This document shows, in pieces, positions 39,301 to 52,900 of a stretch of DNA of 64,000 nt (position 1 is the stretch's first letter; each line of letters starts with the position of its first letter). The notes beneath the pieces are model-generated. The model made no database searches and was not told the DNA's origin. It was given only the letters and a program-made list of their open reading frames with translations. This stretch comes from Uloborus plumipes (Eukaryota > Arthropoda > Arachnida > Araneae > Uloboridae): positions 47,442 through 111,441 of the forward strand of contig JAXGGA010002954.1 in the NCBI GenBank assembly GCA_038373865.1. The letters run 5' to 3'. The position numbers and the translations under genes are program-made.

Positions 39301-42300
39301 ACTGCACTCCGGAGCATTTTCTCTGGGCTGGAGCATTTTTTCCCACTAAGCCTAATTTGCGATTTCGGAAACTACGCATTATATAATGATCGATAAAATG
39401 TACACTTTTCATAGAAATGATGCCATTTTGAAAGATGAGATTGAATATAACATATTTTCAATCATAACCAGAAAAAAATTATTAAAATAACAGAACCAAA
39501 ACTATTAATGCTTTTAAAATGAATTAATAGGCTCTTCAGCACCTGTTACAATCTAATAAATCTCAGACACTTGATATTCCCCTCTCTAATGTCAGAGAGC
39601 TATATATAAAGGAACCAGAGCAATCTTTTGAAAAAAAAAAAGGGAATAAGCAACGCCTGCCTTCATCATGTGCTTTTCTTTTTGAATAGCTTGCACCTAT
39701 TTCTGTCTACATTGAAATGAAATGAATGAATGATTTCATTTCATTCATTTCTGTCTACATTACCGCAAACTCAATAAATCTCTCAGATACTTCACATACC
39801 CTCTGTTCTGACTTCAGAGAGATATATATAAAGGAACCAGAAAAATCTAATGAAAAAATAATGGATAAGTAAAGCCATCTGATAGAAGTTATGTTGTTCC
39901 ATAAGTGTGTCGTAAATAAACGATAGTAGGCCCTAACAGATATTTTTCGCTGTCATATATTTAGGTTGGTCTGCCATGTAGGGGCAGCTCGCGCTGTTGT
40001 AAAATTTACTGTGCTCGTCCCGATCGGGTTAAAAAAAAGTAAGCTCAAAGATGTTTGTGGCTGGCCTGCGTCCAGGCGGCCCCATAGCACCTACAGTAGG
40101 GTGTATCGAAAAAAACTTTTTTTCAAAATTCAATTGATAAAAAGTTGCCCCTACCTACCCACATATTCCACAAAAAAATTCAGTCTAATTAGAAATTGTT
40201 TAGGTGTTCCGTACGAGGCATGAAGTTTGAATTTCTTCGAAAATATGATTTTTTTTTCTAATTTTTTTTAAATATTAAGAATAAATATAAAAAATAATTC
40301 AAGTTGAAAAATGTACACCGCAAAGTCAGAGGACAAAATTGGGTTTAAAAAAAGTATATTAAACAACATTTAAATCTCCCACATTTATTCTAAACTTACG
40401 TAATTTTCACCAAAACTAGCATTTTACAAGACTGCTACTTGGTTAGAAACTTGTTTATGAATGTGGAATCTAACTGAATTAACACTTGAAACTGGGATTC
40501 ATCTGTGATTTATGTGGAGTAAAAAGTAAAATAATATAAACTATAAACAGAATCTAAGCCCCTCGTCACACAGTGCCAGGGTTCTATCGGGGCCCCGTGA
40601 TGGTAAACGAAATACAGCTCCGCTAGCGTAGCTGCTTTAGGATTGCAGAAGAACATATATCTTTGGTTGGGGAAACAGACTCTAAATATTTCGACCATGG
40701 TGCTCCAGTAAATGGCCCAGGAAAAGAAATTGTAGATTCAGTTTCACGATTAATGGAAAAAAAAAGTTTTATTGATAAAAAGAACATAAAAGCTATCGGT
40801 TGTGATGGCACGTCAGTTAACACTGGAAAATCAAATGATGCTATTAGACTTCCAGAAAAGTCTTTAGAACCCTCACTACAAGCCGTGGTATGTTTTCTTC
40901 ATTTAAGTGAATTACCACTTAGAAAGTTAACGGTGGCTCTCGATAGACTGACTACTGGACAAAATTCTTTTAGTTGACCTATTGGAGAATTCTAACAATA
41001 TTGCTAAGATCTACCAGTTATGAACTTTAAGAAAATAGAACGCGTTTTACCAGAAGTTGATGTCAAAGAATTAAATCGAAAATACTTATGGCATGTGTCG
41101 AAAGCTGCAATGTCTGGCAAATGCTCTCAAAATTTTGCAGAAAGGAACCCTGCAAGCTTTTCCCATGTAAGATGGCTCACGATGGCAAAGTTTTGAGGCT
41201 ATACATCGCAAGTAGTGATCCAAGTTCAGAGTAAAATAAACTAGCAGAATTTATAACAAAGGTTTATGCTCTCTGCTTTTTCACAATCGAATCTCAGCAT
41301 AAAATTATTCTTGCATTTAAGCATTTTTTAAGACCATAAATTGCAGCAAGTATTTGGATACAAATCTCCAAAATGTTATCCATTCCACATTGTAAAGAAG
41401 CCGAAAAATTTCACAGGCAGGTGGTGTATCATTCAGGTAGAGTGGTGAAACAGCTGTTTTAAAGTTAAATAGTTGGTTTTTAAGAGGAAGAATTTTAAAT
41501 CTGTCTCAAGATGATAAATAGTGTGAAGAATGCGTTTTTAACGATATATTTTGTAAAATATCTATTTATCACATTAAGTAACAAGGGAAAAGTTTGCTTT
41601 TGGCTATAAAATACTTTCAAAAGGCATTTTAAATTCATCTAAAGAGCTCCTGTAAATATTTATAATTTTTTTTAGGAATGCCACAAAATTTTAGTATAAT
41701 TTTAGGAATTTTAGGAGGTCTGAAATTTTTTAGGAATTTTAGGGGGAATGCGAGCCCTGAATTCTGTTAGACTTTTGCTTTCTTTTGGAGATAATTGCTC
41801 ATCACCAGCTCAAAAGTAACTTTTTTCCTCATTTACAATTTAATTAAATGCTTGTACAATATTTTGACTAAAAACTATTTGAATGTATGAAATGTGTTAG
41901 GAAATTAATTATTATGTATGTATAATTATAAACTTATGTGTGCTTAAGTGATAGGGGCCTTGGTTTAACCCCCCCAACCTCCCACTTTTTTTTAAAAACT
42001 TTCAGGTATTTTTTTATGAACTCACAATCACCCCTGTTTACCTAGTGGGTTTTTTCAAGTGGGGTGCTCATTCCCCCTAGCAGCCTAAAATGAGGCCTCT
42101 CACCAAATTCAGTTTGTCGAAACTTTACGAATGTCCATCTCTAGGTTTTCCTACGACGGTCTGTGGAGGAAAAAACTGCAGACTGCTGTGGATTTTGATT
42201 TTACGTTCGATGTGCCTTGCGAAGAGAACTCCGAGGAGCGTCTTCGGCCCTACAGCCTGTATGGCGTTGTGGTGAGTGTGGCATAGCACGACTTTGCAAT

Positions 42301-45300
42301 TAGTTGTATACAGACCTCTTGATTTTTAAATCACCAAAGCCTGCAAGTACCGTGAGCGCAACTAGAACTCACGTTAGGGAGGGGCAAGCAGGAGCACCTT
42401 CAGTGGGAGGTCACTGAGACCTCCCAAAACGTTACAATTATCCCAAGAGTTTTCAGAGGTTGTACCACCACATTCACCCCTATTCTCGAAGGTCACCGTG
42501 ACCTCCCGAAAAGACCAAACTCTCCCGAGCAAAAGAAACGTGCTGTTCTTGTCATTTGACTGTGTACAAAACTAATCTTTTTCTTGTTAAATCAAACAGA
42601 CTTTATTTTAACACACTGGATTTTTATTACAAATATTTTTTACTGTATTCAGTTGTTTTTGAAGTATATGTGTACCAACATGTAACCAGAAAAAGGATGA
42701 AACGAAAAATAAATAGGCTAATGAGAAAAAAAGAGGGGGGGGGGGAGGTCACAGTGATTTCTCGTCGGAGTGCTCATGGCTCTGATCAAGGGGGTGAGGC
42801 AACCCCTCCCTGCCACCCTTTGGCTACCCCCATGGGTACAGCTGTCTGCTTTTTTTTTTTAAGTTTTTAACATTACTTTCTTAAAAGTTTTAGGGAAGTA
42901 TCAACCTATGAAATATTCCTACTTTGACTACTAGATATTGTCTAGAGACAGACGGAACATGCATTTTGAAACGCAATGATTGATTTTTAATGAATTTTTA
43001 AAAACTCCATGTGCAAAAAAAATTGCTCCTCGAGAAACAAAACCAGTGATGTCTCATGGCTTTAATTTTAAGCCACACAAAGCGAGCTTTTCACTACGAA
43101 GGTTTTTTTCTCCTTCGGTTATCGATTACGAGTGTATTTATACCCTGTGTAACGAGAACTGGCGCCTCAAAGTAAAATTAATTTCTCAGTCTCTGCACTT
43201 TTGCCCTGATGGTTGTCATAGTTACGCCGCTGAGGACTTTTTCCCCACTTAGCTTTTGCAAAAATTGTTGAATAGAAACGGTTGAAATTGCCTTTTGTGT
43301 AAACTATTATTCTACTGAAAAATAATGTTAATGAAATAAATGTTAATAAAATGTTAATAGAGCACAACTTTTTCTCAGAAATGTGTGCTTCATTTATGTA
43401 AGCCTTGGTTTGTTAGAAAACGTCTAGAAATAACAGATATGAGGATATGAATAAAAGCCAAAGCCTCATTCGATAAACATAAAACAAATGAAATGCCTCA
43501 ACGGCAGTGCATAAAAAAAGAGTGAAACTGTTGTCTTTTGTGCAGTTTTCATGGAGGCGATGCAACATTTCTTAACTTGATATGCCTATTTAAAAGTTAC
43601 CAAGTATAATTGAATTCGTCAAGAGGCAATCCAGCCACAGGTACGGATGACGATGATTTTGAACCTTTTTGGGACAAAATGAGCTTCAAATTTTTAGAAT
43701 TGCATTACTTGGCCCTAGTACTTTACCTAGTACGGCAACCGTGCTGACGCAGCGCTGCAAATGTGGGGGGAAAAACTGTTTGGCCTCTTTCGCTGTCCAA
43801 AAATCTCCCTACTTGCATGAGAATCAAACTCTTTCTCCGACCAGCCATATGACCTCATCGTCACGTAACTTCAAAACCCTTTTTTTTTAAATCAGTTATA
43901 TTGCAAAAAAAATTCAACACTGATGCTCATCTAGGTTGTTTTATCATAGAAAAATAAAATTGAAAGATCGAAAACTTCCGTAGTGCAACATGTCCATGTC
44001 TCGAAATTCCAAATTTTAAACTTTCTACTACATTTGTATTTTGGAAAATGTGATGACCTTATAAAAGATGTTACTATAGTGGGGGCAAACTTAACCTGGA
44101 AGTGTGCGATATGCCCAGACTGGTGAAGTTTGACCACACGGAAATAGTTCATCTATAAATCATTAATAGTTACTTTTAAAAACCTCTTTTCCGTGCAAAA
44201 AATTTCGAACAACTTTAGAATTGAAAATTCTAAGTCATAAATATTCAATTAAAACGTAACATTTTGTGTTTTTAAAAAAAAAGAATGACAAGCTTCATTT
44301 CTCGTCATGTTATCTTCTGACCAGTAAAGTGCTCAGTTCGCTTGGCGAGAATAATGTCATTTAAATTTTATTGTAACCCTTGTATCATCTCTGCCAAGTA
44401 AGAAAACTGTTTTTGGATAATAGAAGCCGATATTAAAAGGTAATTTGTGTGTGTGTTAGCTACTATTTTGCAATTTGGCATTCGATTCTTTTTCAGTACA
44501 TTTACTTGACGAATTTTTTTACGTTATTCAATAGATTGTTTTATGTGTTGGTTTATTCTGCCTTTTCATGGCATATTTTAATTAGTTAGAGAATTATTTT
44601 TCATTTTAATTGATTCTCAGTCTTGTTTTGTTCAATGGCCTGCTTTGTTCAAATGTTTATTAATACAACAAACTAGCATATGGTAAAGCTAAGCAAGTAA
44701 TGGCGGAGTTGAATAAAGAGAAAAAAAAATCGCTAAGATGCAAAATGTTAATCCCGTATCATATCGAAAAAGTACTGGATTAGTGTTTATAGATTCTAAT
44801 TTGTTGCGTAAAAATTTCATCTCCAGCATTTTGTTTGGATTTGAATGTCAAAAGTCATTAAATTTGTCTCCTTCGGAAAACAAGCAAAATAGTTTGCATT
44901 TCTCCTTGCATATATTTTCCGAGGCGGTGCGAATAATAGCCGATTATGGCAAACCAGAGAAAAAATGGGGCTGGGATACATTAAAAATATGTGATGAAAT
45001 GATGCGATATGGCTCCCGTTGAGGAAAAATGGCGTGCAAATTTCAAAGTTCTCAATTGCCACGAAATAATAAACTTAAAACTTGAAAAAGAACTGTTTAA
45101 TTAAATTGAATTATTATATACATATTTACAGAAAACTTAATCATTCGAAACATAAAATTGAACATCTAGGTGGGTAACAATCAGTTACATCAAAAAAGCT
45201 GCACGCTTCCATGTCGAAAGTTCAGTGGTATCTAATGTGTCTCTTTTGGGAGCTCGCGGTCGGAAGCATGTGGACTGTTGCCACTCTAAATCTAATAAAT

Positions 45301-48300
45301 TTTCCACACCCGTAGCTTCCACAATGCTGCCAGGTTAGCTTTGCCCCCGACTAGAGTGTTAAACATGTTAATTGTTATTATTAATATTTTCATGTAATAC
45401 CTGTTTATTTTTGTCTTTCCCTAGAATCACTATGGTACCCTAGAAGGTGGACATTGTGAGTATTTTTTTTTGTGATCGTTTTAAATATTGGTGCAAGTTA
45501 GAACACTAAATGTGCTTGATGTAGAAGAGTAGATGAATTTGAAGTTGAGTTCTATTAGTAGGGGAATGTGGGGCAAAGTGAAATACTTAAGTTTACTTAC
45601 CTGCTTCGAAAGGAACAAATGAGAAATTTGTTCTAAGAATTACCGTACATAAAGAAGGAATAATGTATTTTGTAATAAAACTTTTGTTGTAACATTATTT
45701 TTCATCTTTGACAGTTATTTTGGAGTTTATAAAAAATGGGGAAAATTTTCGCCTCAAAAAATCATGAGGCAAAGTGAAAAGCAAAATATTTTTGTTATGA
45801 AAAACTTTCTATTCGACGATTAACCATAAATTTCATTAAATGAATGCGTGAATAAAAGACAAAAAATTATGAAAGAAGAAACGAATAAGTAAATAAATGA
45901 CTTAATATGTAAGAAAAAATAAATGAGTGAATAACATAGAGAATGAATAAGATGAATTGCTAAATGAGTAAATAAGTAAATAATTAAGTAAAATAATCTA
46001 AATGAATAAATAAATATGCATGTGATTTAATAAATGAATGAATAAGTAAGCAAAATGAACTATTTCACTTTGCCCCCACATTCACTTGACAAATTACTTT
46101 GAATATTTAAAATTAAAAAATGCCTAATATAAACTAAATAAGGACTGTACTGTGCATCAGCAGATCTCAAATAGTAGTTCAAATGATAGTTACAAAAAGT
46201 TTATTATTTATAATAACAAGAAATATTTTTGAAAAACCACGAATATTACAATAAAGGTAGCAAACATTTTAAAAATGGCTTGCATGAATTTTTTTGTTGA
46301 GCTTTGGAGCTACTTATTTTTGGACAGGAATCAACAATATGTCTAGTAACTTAGTTAAAATATTGCTGGATAGGTGGTGCTGCAATCTGTGAAGATATTT
46401 TACCATTTCACTTTGCCCCGCTATTTCGCTTTGCCCCACTCAGATTAAAAATTCATTCCCTCGGAGGAGCTCGAGAATAGTCTGGGCAAATCAGTTCCAT
46501 GTGTGGGAAATTCAAAAACCATTCTCGCTATGATGAAATCTGTTTTCTTGACTGTCAAGTTATCGATGTATTATATTTTTTTAAAAAAAGAAGTGTATGT
46601 AAATGTTGTTGTACGGTCGCTCCATGGAAAGTGCAAGTCATTTTTAAATTTTTTTCTATCAAATTTTTTTGGATAATTTTTATTTGATTTTATCAAAAAT
46701 ACGTTAAATTCTATTGGCAACAGTGTTGTTTTCAAATAGCTTAAATTAATTACTAGGGAAAAAAGTAATATTGAAAGAATTTTTGGTGATGTGTAACCTG
46801 AGTTACCAACCATTTGTAACCTGAGTTACTGAGTGAATAATTAATGAAAAAAACTCTGTAGTTGCTTACATTCAAATGTAAGTTTTAAAGTAGCTTAGAA
46901 TCTATATATTAATGTACAATACGTTGTATCAATCAAAAATTTTAACAAGATCAAAATTTCAAGTTCTTAGTGAACTAAGTGTGTCAGATGTCTGTTTTAG
47001 GTAACCTGAGTTACCAAAAGAAATTAATTTATTGCTTAATAATTATTGTATTTATTAACATATTTTGCATTTTCTAAATAAGTTAAAAGTAGTTTTTTAA
47101 AAAAAATCAATAACCTTTCCAAAAAAAAATTTTTTTCATTAGAATAAGTATTAAACCAGGCACAAGTGTATTAAATCAATGTAACCTGAGTTCTCCCTGT
47201 AGATGTCCAATTATTATTATTTCTCCCTGAGCAAAAGAAGAAGCAGAGTGCGTCCAGATAAAAGTACACTTTATAGTTCAAGAGCTAGCAACCTCCAAAA
47301 AGCAACAATTTTAAGACATCTGGCTCTCTAACATGTCTTTCCCTGTGCTCTTCTGAACAACATATTGTGGGGTGTCTAGCATCTGGGAGTGGTTGCGTTT
47401 TTGAACTGCGCATCACATTTTTGCTGGTAAAAATTAGTAATTTTTCAACCATTTTGGGGCAATGAGAAACTTAAAGCGTGTCATGTAATATATCAATGGA
47501 AAGCTCTATTTCCTGCCGTCACAATGAGGGCCGCGGTGGCCCGATCGGTAAGGCATTGGACTCGTGTCCGGAGAGACCCGGGTTCGACCCCAGCCGATCA
47601 AAGATCCACCGTCTCTATTAATGGTGGCCGGGGGGGCGCTAAAAATGTCGTGGTCACAAAGTCCTCTGAGTGAAACGATACCTCTGGGGGTGCTGGGCCT
47701 AGGGTTTGCTCGACCCAAGGTTCTGGTTCAAAATTAAGAACAGAGCGCTCTTCAGGGCTCTATCCCGGTTAAACCACGAAGTTGTAGTAGGTACCTGGTA
47801 CCCTGGAGTGTGAAATGCCGTCACAGCGTTTTTTAAATTTTTTTTCTACTATCATTAGAAAAGATGTTGCACGTAAAAACGTTTGTTTTTTAACAGCTCT
47901 GTATTTTGTACAATTTTTGTTCTATAAATCCAAGACTTGGCAGGATGACTTATCTTGTCATGTGCGTCCTTCACACCCATTTTTGTTAAAATTAGAAATG
48001 GTGAGGTCAAAAACTTTTTTTTTTCATGAATGATTTGACGCAAAATTGCCCAAAAATGACCTACTAATCGCTATTTTTTCCAGTACAAGTGCGATGCGCA
48101 GTGAAAAACGCAGCCACTCTCGTCCACCAGACACCCCGCATGCTGCTCGAAAGAGCACGGGGAAAGATATATTAAAGAGCCAGACGTCTTAAAATGGTTG
48201 TTTTTACGACGTTGCTAGCTCTTGGACTACACAGGGTGTTTCAGAATTCGACGGCAAAAATTTAAGGGGAGATACTACACACCAGGACAATAATATGACA

Positions 48301-49920
48301 TTAAAAAGTGGGGGTCCAAAATGATTTCCGACGGAGATAGGGGCAATTAAAGTTTAGGGTAAAAAATTTATAAAACACGGAAAAATTGATCGATTCTTTC
48401 GCCATTTTCACTAAAAATATTCTTAATAGATGTTATTTCTCGAAAAAAATTGAAGATTAATTTCAAAAATTGTCGACAGAGGGCACTTTAGGCTTTGGAG
48501 CTAAAAACGACTACTTTTTACCGTTTTTTTTTGTATTTTCGTAACAGATTCCGAAAGTTTAAAATCAAACTTAAATTTTGAGCCTAAAATATCAACTTTT
48601 TTCGGGTATTAAGTAGCGAAAAACTCGGACCAAACGTAAAAAAACGTGTTTTTCTGGTTTGAAACTTGCCGTTTCGTGTAAAAAAAAAAAATAACAAAAT
48701 TATCTGGCGACACTAATAATGCGAAAATAAAATCAGATGCACACTTTCGAAACTTTAAAAAATAGATATATTATTATTTTTTTTTATTTTTTTTTACATG
48801 AAACGGCAAGTTTCAAACCAGAAAAACACGATTTTTTACGTTTGGTCCGAGTTTTTCGCTACTTAATACCCGAAATAAGCTGATATTTTAGGCTCAAAAT
48901 TTAAGTTTGATTTTAAACTTTCGGAATCTGTTACGAAAATACAAAAAAAAACAGTAAAAAGTAGTCGTTTTTAGCTCCAAAGTCTAAAGTGCCCTCTGTC
49001 GACAATTTTTGAAATTAATCTTCAATTTTTTTTGAGAAATAACATCTATTAAGAATATTTTTAGTGAAAATGACGAAAGAATCGATCAATTTTTCCGTGT
49101 TTTATAAATTTTTTACCCTAAACTTTAATTGCCCCTATCTCCGTCGGAAATCATTTTGGACCCCCACTTTTTAATGTCATATTATTGTCCTGGTGTGTAG
49201 TATCTCCCCTTAAATTTTTGCCGTCGAATTATGAAACACCCTGTATACAAACCATCAGTCTTGTTTTAAGATTCATATTCTAACCACCCGCTCGTGTTTG
49301 TGCATCCATTTGTACTGAGCGTCTTAATTTCCTACAGACATCGCCTGCTGCAAGACTGTGTCTCGGAAGTGGTACAAGTACGACGACCAAGAGGTTTCCG
49401 AAATCAACGCCATGGATGTCAAAGTAAGGGATTTTTTTTTCATTCAAGTACCAATCATTCATTTAATTTTGAGTGATAAACATTGAAAACTTGCACTGTA
49501 CCGGGACATACAGTAAGTACACTCTGGATTATTCGCGGAATTGGGCGACACGGGTATCGCATATAATAAAAATAATTAGCGGTTAATGTAACTTATTACC
49601 TAATGTCTCTTATTCAGAGATTCTACTATATAAATAAATAAATAAATACAGGATACAAAAATACATACAATTAAATCTTCGGGGTTTGTTCAAGTGGCTT
49701 TTCTACATTCCATGTTCCTTCCGTTTGAAGGTGAGTTTTCTGTGTTTTCTTGGTTTCTTTCAAGGCTCTCGGGGGAGATGACATGGTTTTGGGACCCTCC
49801 CACATGTTATACAGAAAGAGCCTTTTCGAACCAAACTCGTGGTCTTCCCCCTGATGAAATGCAGCGCTTTGGTTCGCTTTTGTATTTTGGTTTTCATCTT
49901 TTCATATTGTTTGCTTTTTT

Positions 49921-49973
<53 letters not shown>

Positions 49974-52900
49974 GCTTGGAGTCAATTACGAGAAAATGTA
50001 ATCGATTACGATTATGATTACGAGCATGAAAAATTAGAGATTACGATTACGATTACAGTCTTCTGCCTAATCGAAATTACGATTACAACAACAATTAGAT
50101 TATGTAAAAAATGTAATCGATTACGATTATTATACGCCGATTATGATTTCGATTACACGATTACAGCTTTGGGAGGAATATATATGATATAATACAGAGG
50201 AGAATCCAGAAATTTTTGTTGGGGGGGGGGGGTTAAGTTTCAGTGCTCCTTATTAGTTAAGCGGAAAAAAAATGAAGCATGTAAAATTTAAAACTTCTTT
50301 AAAAGAACATACAATATTGCACAACAAGTAATATTTTTTATTATATTCTGTTAAATTAACTATTTATTTATTTTAGTAAAAATTTACTATCACGAAAAAT
50401 ATATATTGGCAATTTATAAATTTTCTACATGTAACAATATTGAAGTTATAAAGTTCTAAAAAAAATCTCGCTAAAATTCTCTTAAAATTCTTAAATGAAA
50501 TTTTTATAAAATTCTCAAGTAAAATTTAACATCTTTTAAATATAAAAAGTGTTTTAAAATTCTATAAATATGCAATTTTTCCTTCTTTTATATACTTGTT
50601 GATTAAAAATAGCATGAATATAAAACTATTAAGCACTAGCCGGGTACCCGGCCCTGCCCGGGTTTCACCCGGGTATGGTGTTTTAGTGACACTCGTTCAT
50701 GAATTTTTCAACATTAAAGTGCATATCTATACACACAATGGCTACTTCTGTAAACAATGGCAATTTTTTCTGACTGGAAAAACTAAAAAACTGTATTACA
50801 CACCTTAAATACAAATGCAAGCTACAAATAATGTTTAAGTAAATCGGAAATGTTATAAGCTTGGTACAGGGTGCGGCGGAGAAACTTGCAGACTTGAAAA
50901 GTCAACTAAGGGAAAAATACATCATGTATCAGTTTACTACTTTTTATAAGATATGGTACCCATTCTGAATTTTTATATTAGTTCGATTTAGAAACTACAT
51001 CGGGAAGAATGACGGCCTCTGTTAATGATGCATTCATGTACCCTAGATTTGTGTCACTCTTTCGAGCTTGTTGACTGATGGGATGTTGGTGATAGCAAGC
51101 CGGATGTTGTTCTCCAGGCGTTGCAGGGTCCGGGGATTGTCGTTGTAAACGATCGATTTGCGATACCCCCATAAAAAATAGTCACAGAGTGTCAAATCGG
51201 AAGAGCGAGCCGGCTACGTTACGTCACTTTTCAAGGAGACGTTATCACTCAACTGGTGAACCACAGCAAGTTTGTAGGGATGAAACTGGAGTTCGTTGTG
51301 AAGAATTCGTCTCAGTGTCCAATCAAAAATCCCCAAAGCAGCAGCATGTTTACGCGCCGAACGCATGGGAGAGCGCAAAAACGGCTCCCTCACTTTTTCA
51401 ACGTTTTCTAGGGTTTTGGAAATCCGTTGACCTCCTGGGCCTCTGTTTGCCACACTCTCACTTTCCCTGAATGTTTTCACCCACAAAACAGTTGACTTCC
51501 AGCCAAGAATGGGAACAACGGGCTGAATTTTGAACCGAGTTCGGAAGGCACGTTGAGTGGCGACCACCGAAAGATTATTTGAAAAGTAAGATTCGGCGGC
51601 GAACGTTCGTTGCTCCTTTGTCCAACCCATGGCGACAGCTAAACTGTGAGATAACAAAACTTCAGGACCCTCTCTTTAAAATGAGACTCTTCCCACTCCT
51701 TTCTGATTAGCATCCAATTAAAATCAGCAAGTTTCTCTGTAGCACCCTGTAAAATCAATCCCGCTGGAGTCAAGTATTTCCAAACATTACACGTAAAATA
51801 AGTCCCATCATTAGTTTATATCCTTGTGACTACATTGGTGAAAACATCTTATGTACCTAACTTAGAAATTTTTTGACTATAACCATTTTCTGTTCTCTAA
51901 CTGTTGCCAAAATCAATTATCTTTTTATTTAGTCTCGTTAGCTATTATTGGCACAGATGAATCTAAAAATTCTAAGAAAGCAATAAATTTCACTTACTCC
52001 AGAGAAGCCTTGGTTCACATTTTCATAATGATCACCATTAATATTCTTGTTACCAGGCAACAAATTTTTGCAAGAATGGACTGAACATTTAATTATTTAA
52101 TGGAGAAACTATATGAAATTTACTATTTCCCATAATAACTTTTTTAAACTAAGCTTTTTAGAAATAAATTATAGCTTATCCTGCTCCCTGTTACTGCAGC
52201 TATCTACAGTGAAAAAATGGTTAAAATCCGTCCAGTAGTTTTGAAGTTTACCCCGGACATACGCAAGCAAAAGTAGTCTTTTATGTATATAGATAAACTA
52301 AGATTAAATTATAGGTGAAAATATTTTGAAAAAAAAAGTTAGATTACACGATTACAAGACTGAATTACGATTATTGAAAGAAGGATTACAATTACGATTA
52401 CACAAGAAATACGGATTAAAATTACGATTACACGATTACGTGTGTCCCATTCCCAAATTATGATTACAGAAAAACGTAATCGATTACGCGGATTACGATT
52501 ACGTAATTGACGATTACTCCAAGCCTGATATATATATATATATATATATATATACTATGCTCCCGATTATCCGCGGAATTGGGTGGCACGGGTATCGCGG
52601 ATAATCCTAAATAAGCATAAAATAAGGGGAAAAGAAGATAAAAACTGTCTTTAGCTTAAAAATAATTGCATTACACTTGAAACCTGATGTGAACAAACAG
52701 GGATGATAGGTACAGCATAAAAAAAATTACTTGTATCTAAGGTTCTCAAGCAAATAAAATCTAGTAAGAAGTGGTCCTCACGACAATGCCCAGGTAAAAT
52801 AATTGATTGGATGAGGTACACCACACTCTTGGGTAAGAGATAAGAAAAAACAAAATGGGAAGGAATGGTTTTTGAGAATGATGTGTTTTGAAAGAAAAAT

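Larger units (their letters stand above)
50635..52310 (+). repeat. Unclassified retro- or Helitron-like repeat around the mariner
   Basis: Left word gccgggtacccggccctgcc, right words gtccagtagttttgaagttt and atgtatatagataaa, a layout common to a dispersed arthropod repeat. The mariner derivative at 50867-51749 sits inside. Class not resolved. Confidence 0.35.
49971..52527. mobile_element. 2.6-kb TIR element inserted in (TA)n, ATTACG-rich ends
   Basis: It starts CAGGCTTGGAGTCAATTACG and ends GACGATTACTCCAAGCCTG inside a TA microsatellite. Both subterminal regions (49990-50165, 52330-52520) are arrays of TAATCG/ATTACG words. The interior includes a mariner-type element (50867-51749) and another repeat with gtacccggccctgcccggg and tccgtccagtagttttgaag at its two ends. 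No own transposase seen. The ends look hAT-like; the target length cannot be read in a TA run. Confidence 0.75.

Noticed and set aside
47524..47600. tRNA gene
   Set aside because: The A/B-box sequence is the head of a SINE with a 200-bp non-tRNA body, target duplications and a second full copy at 56665-56965; I could not fold a convincing anticodon arm.
49990..50165. Telomere-like repeat array
   Set aside because: The ATTACG/TAATCG words are irregular and confined to the ends of a transposon; the arthropod telomere unit TTAGG is not present as an array.
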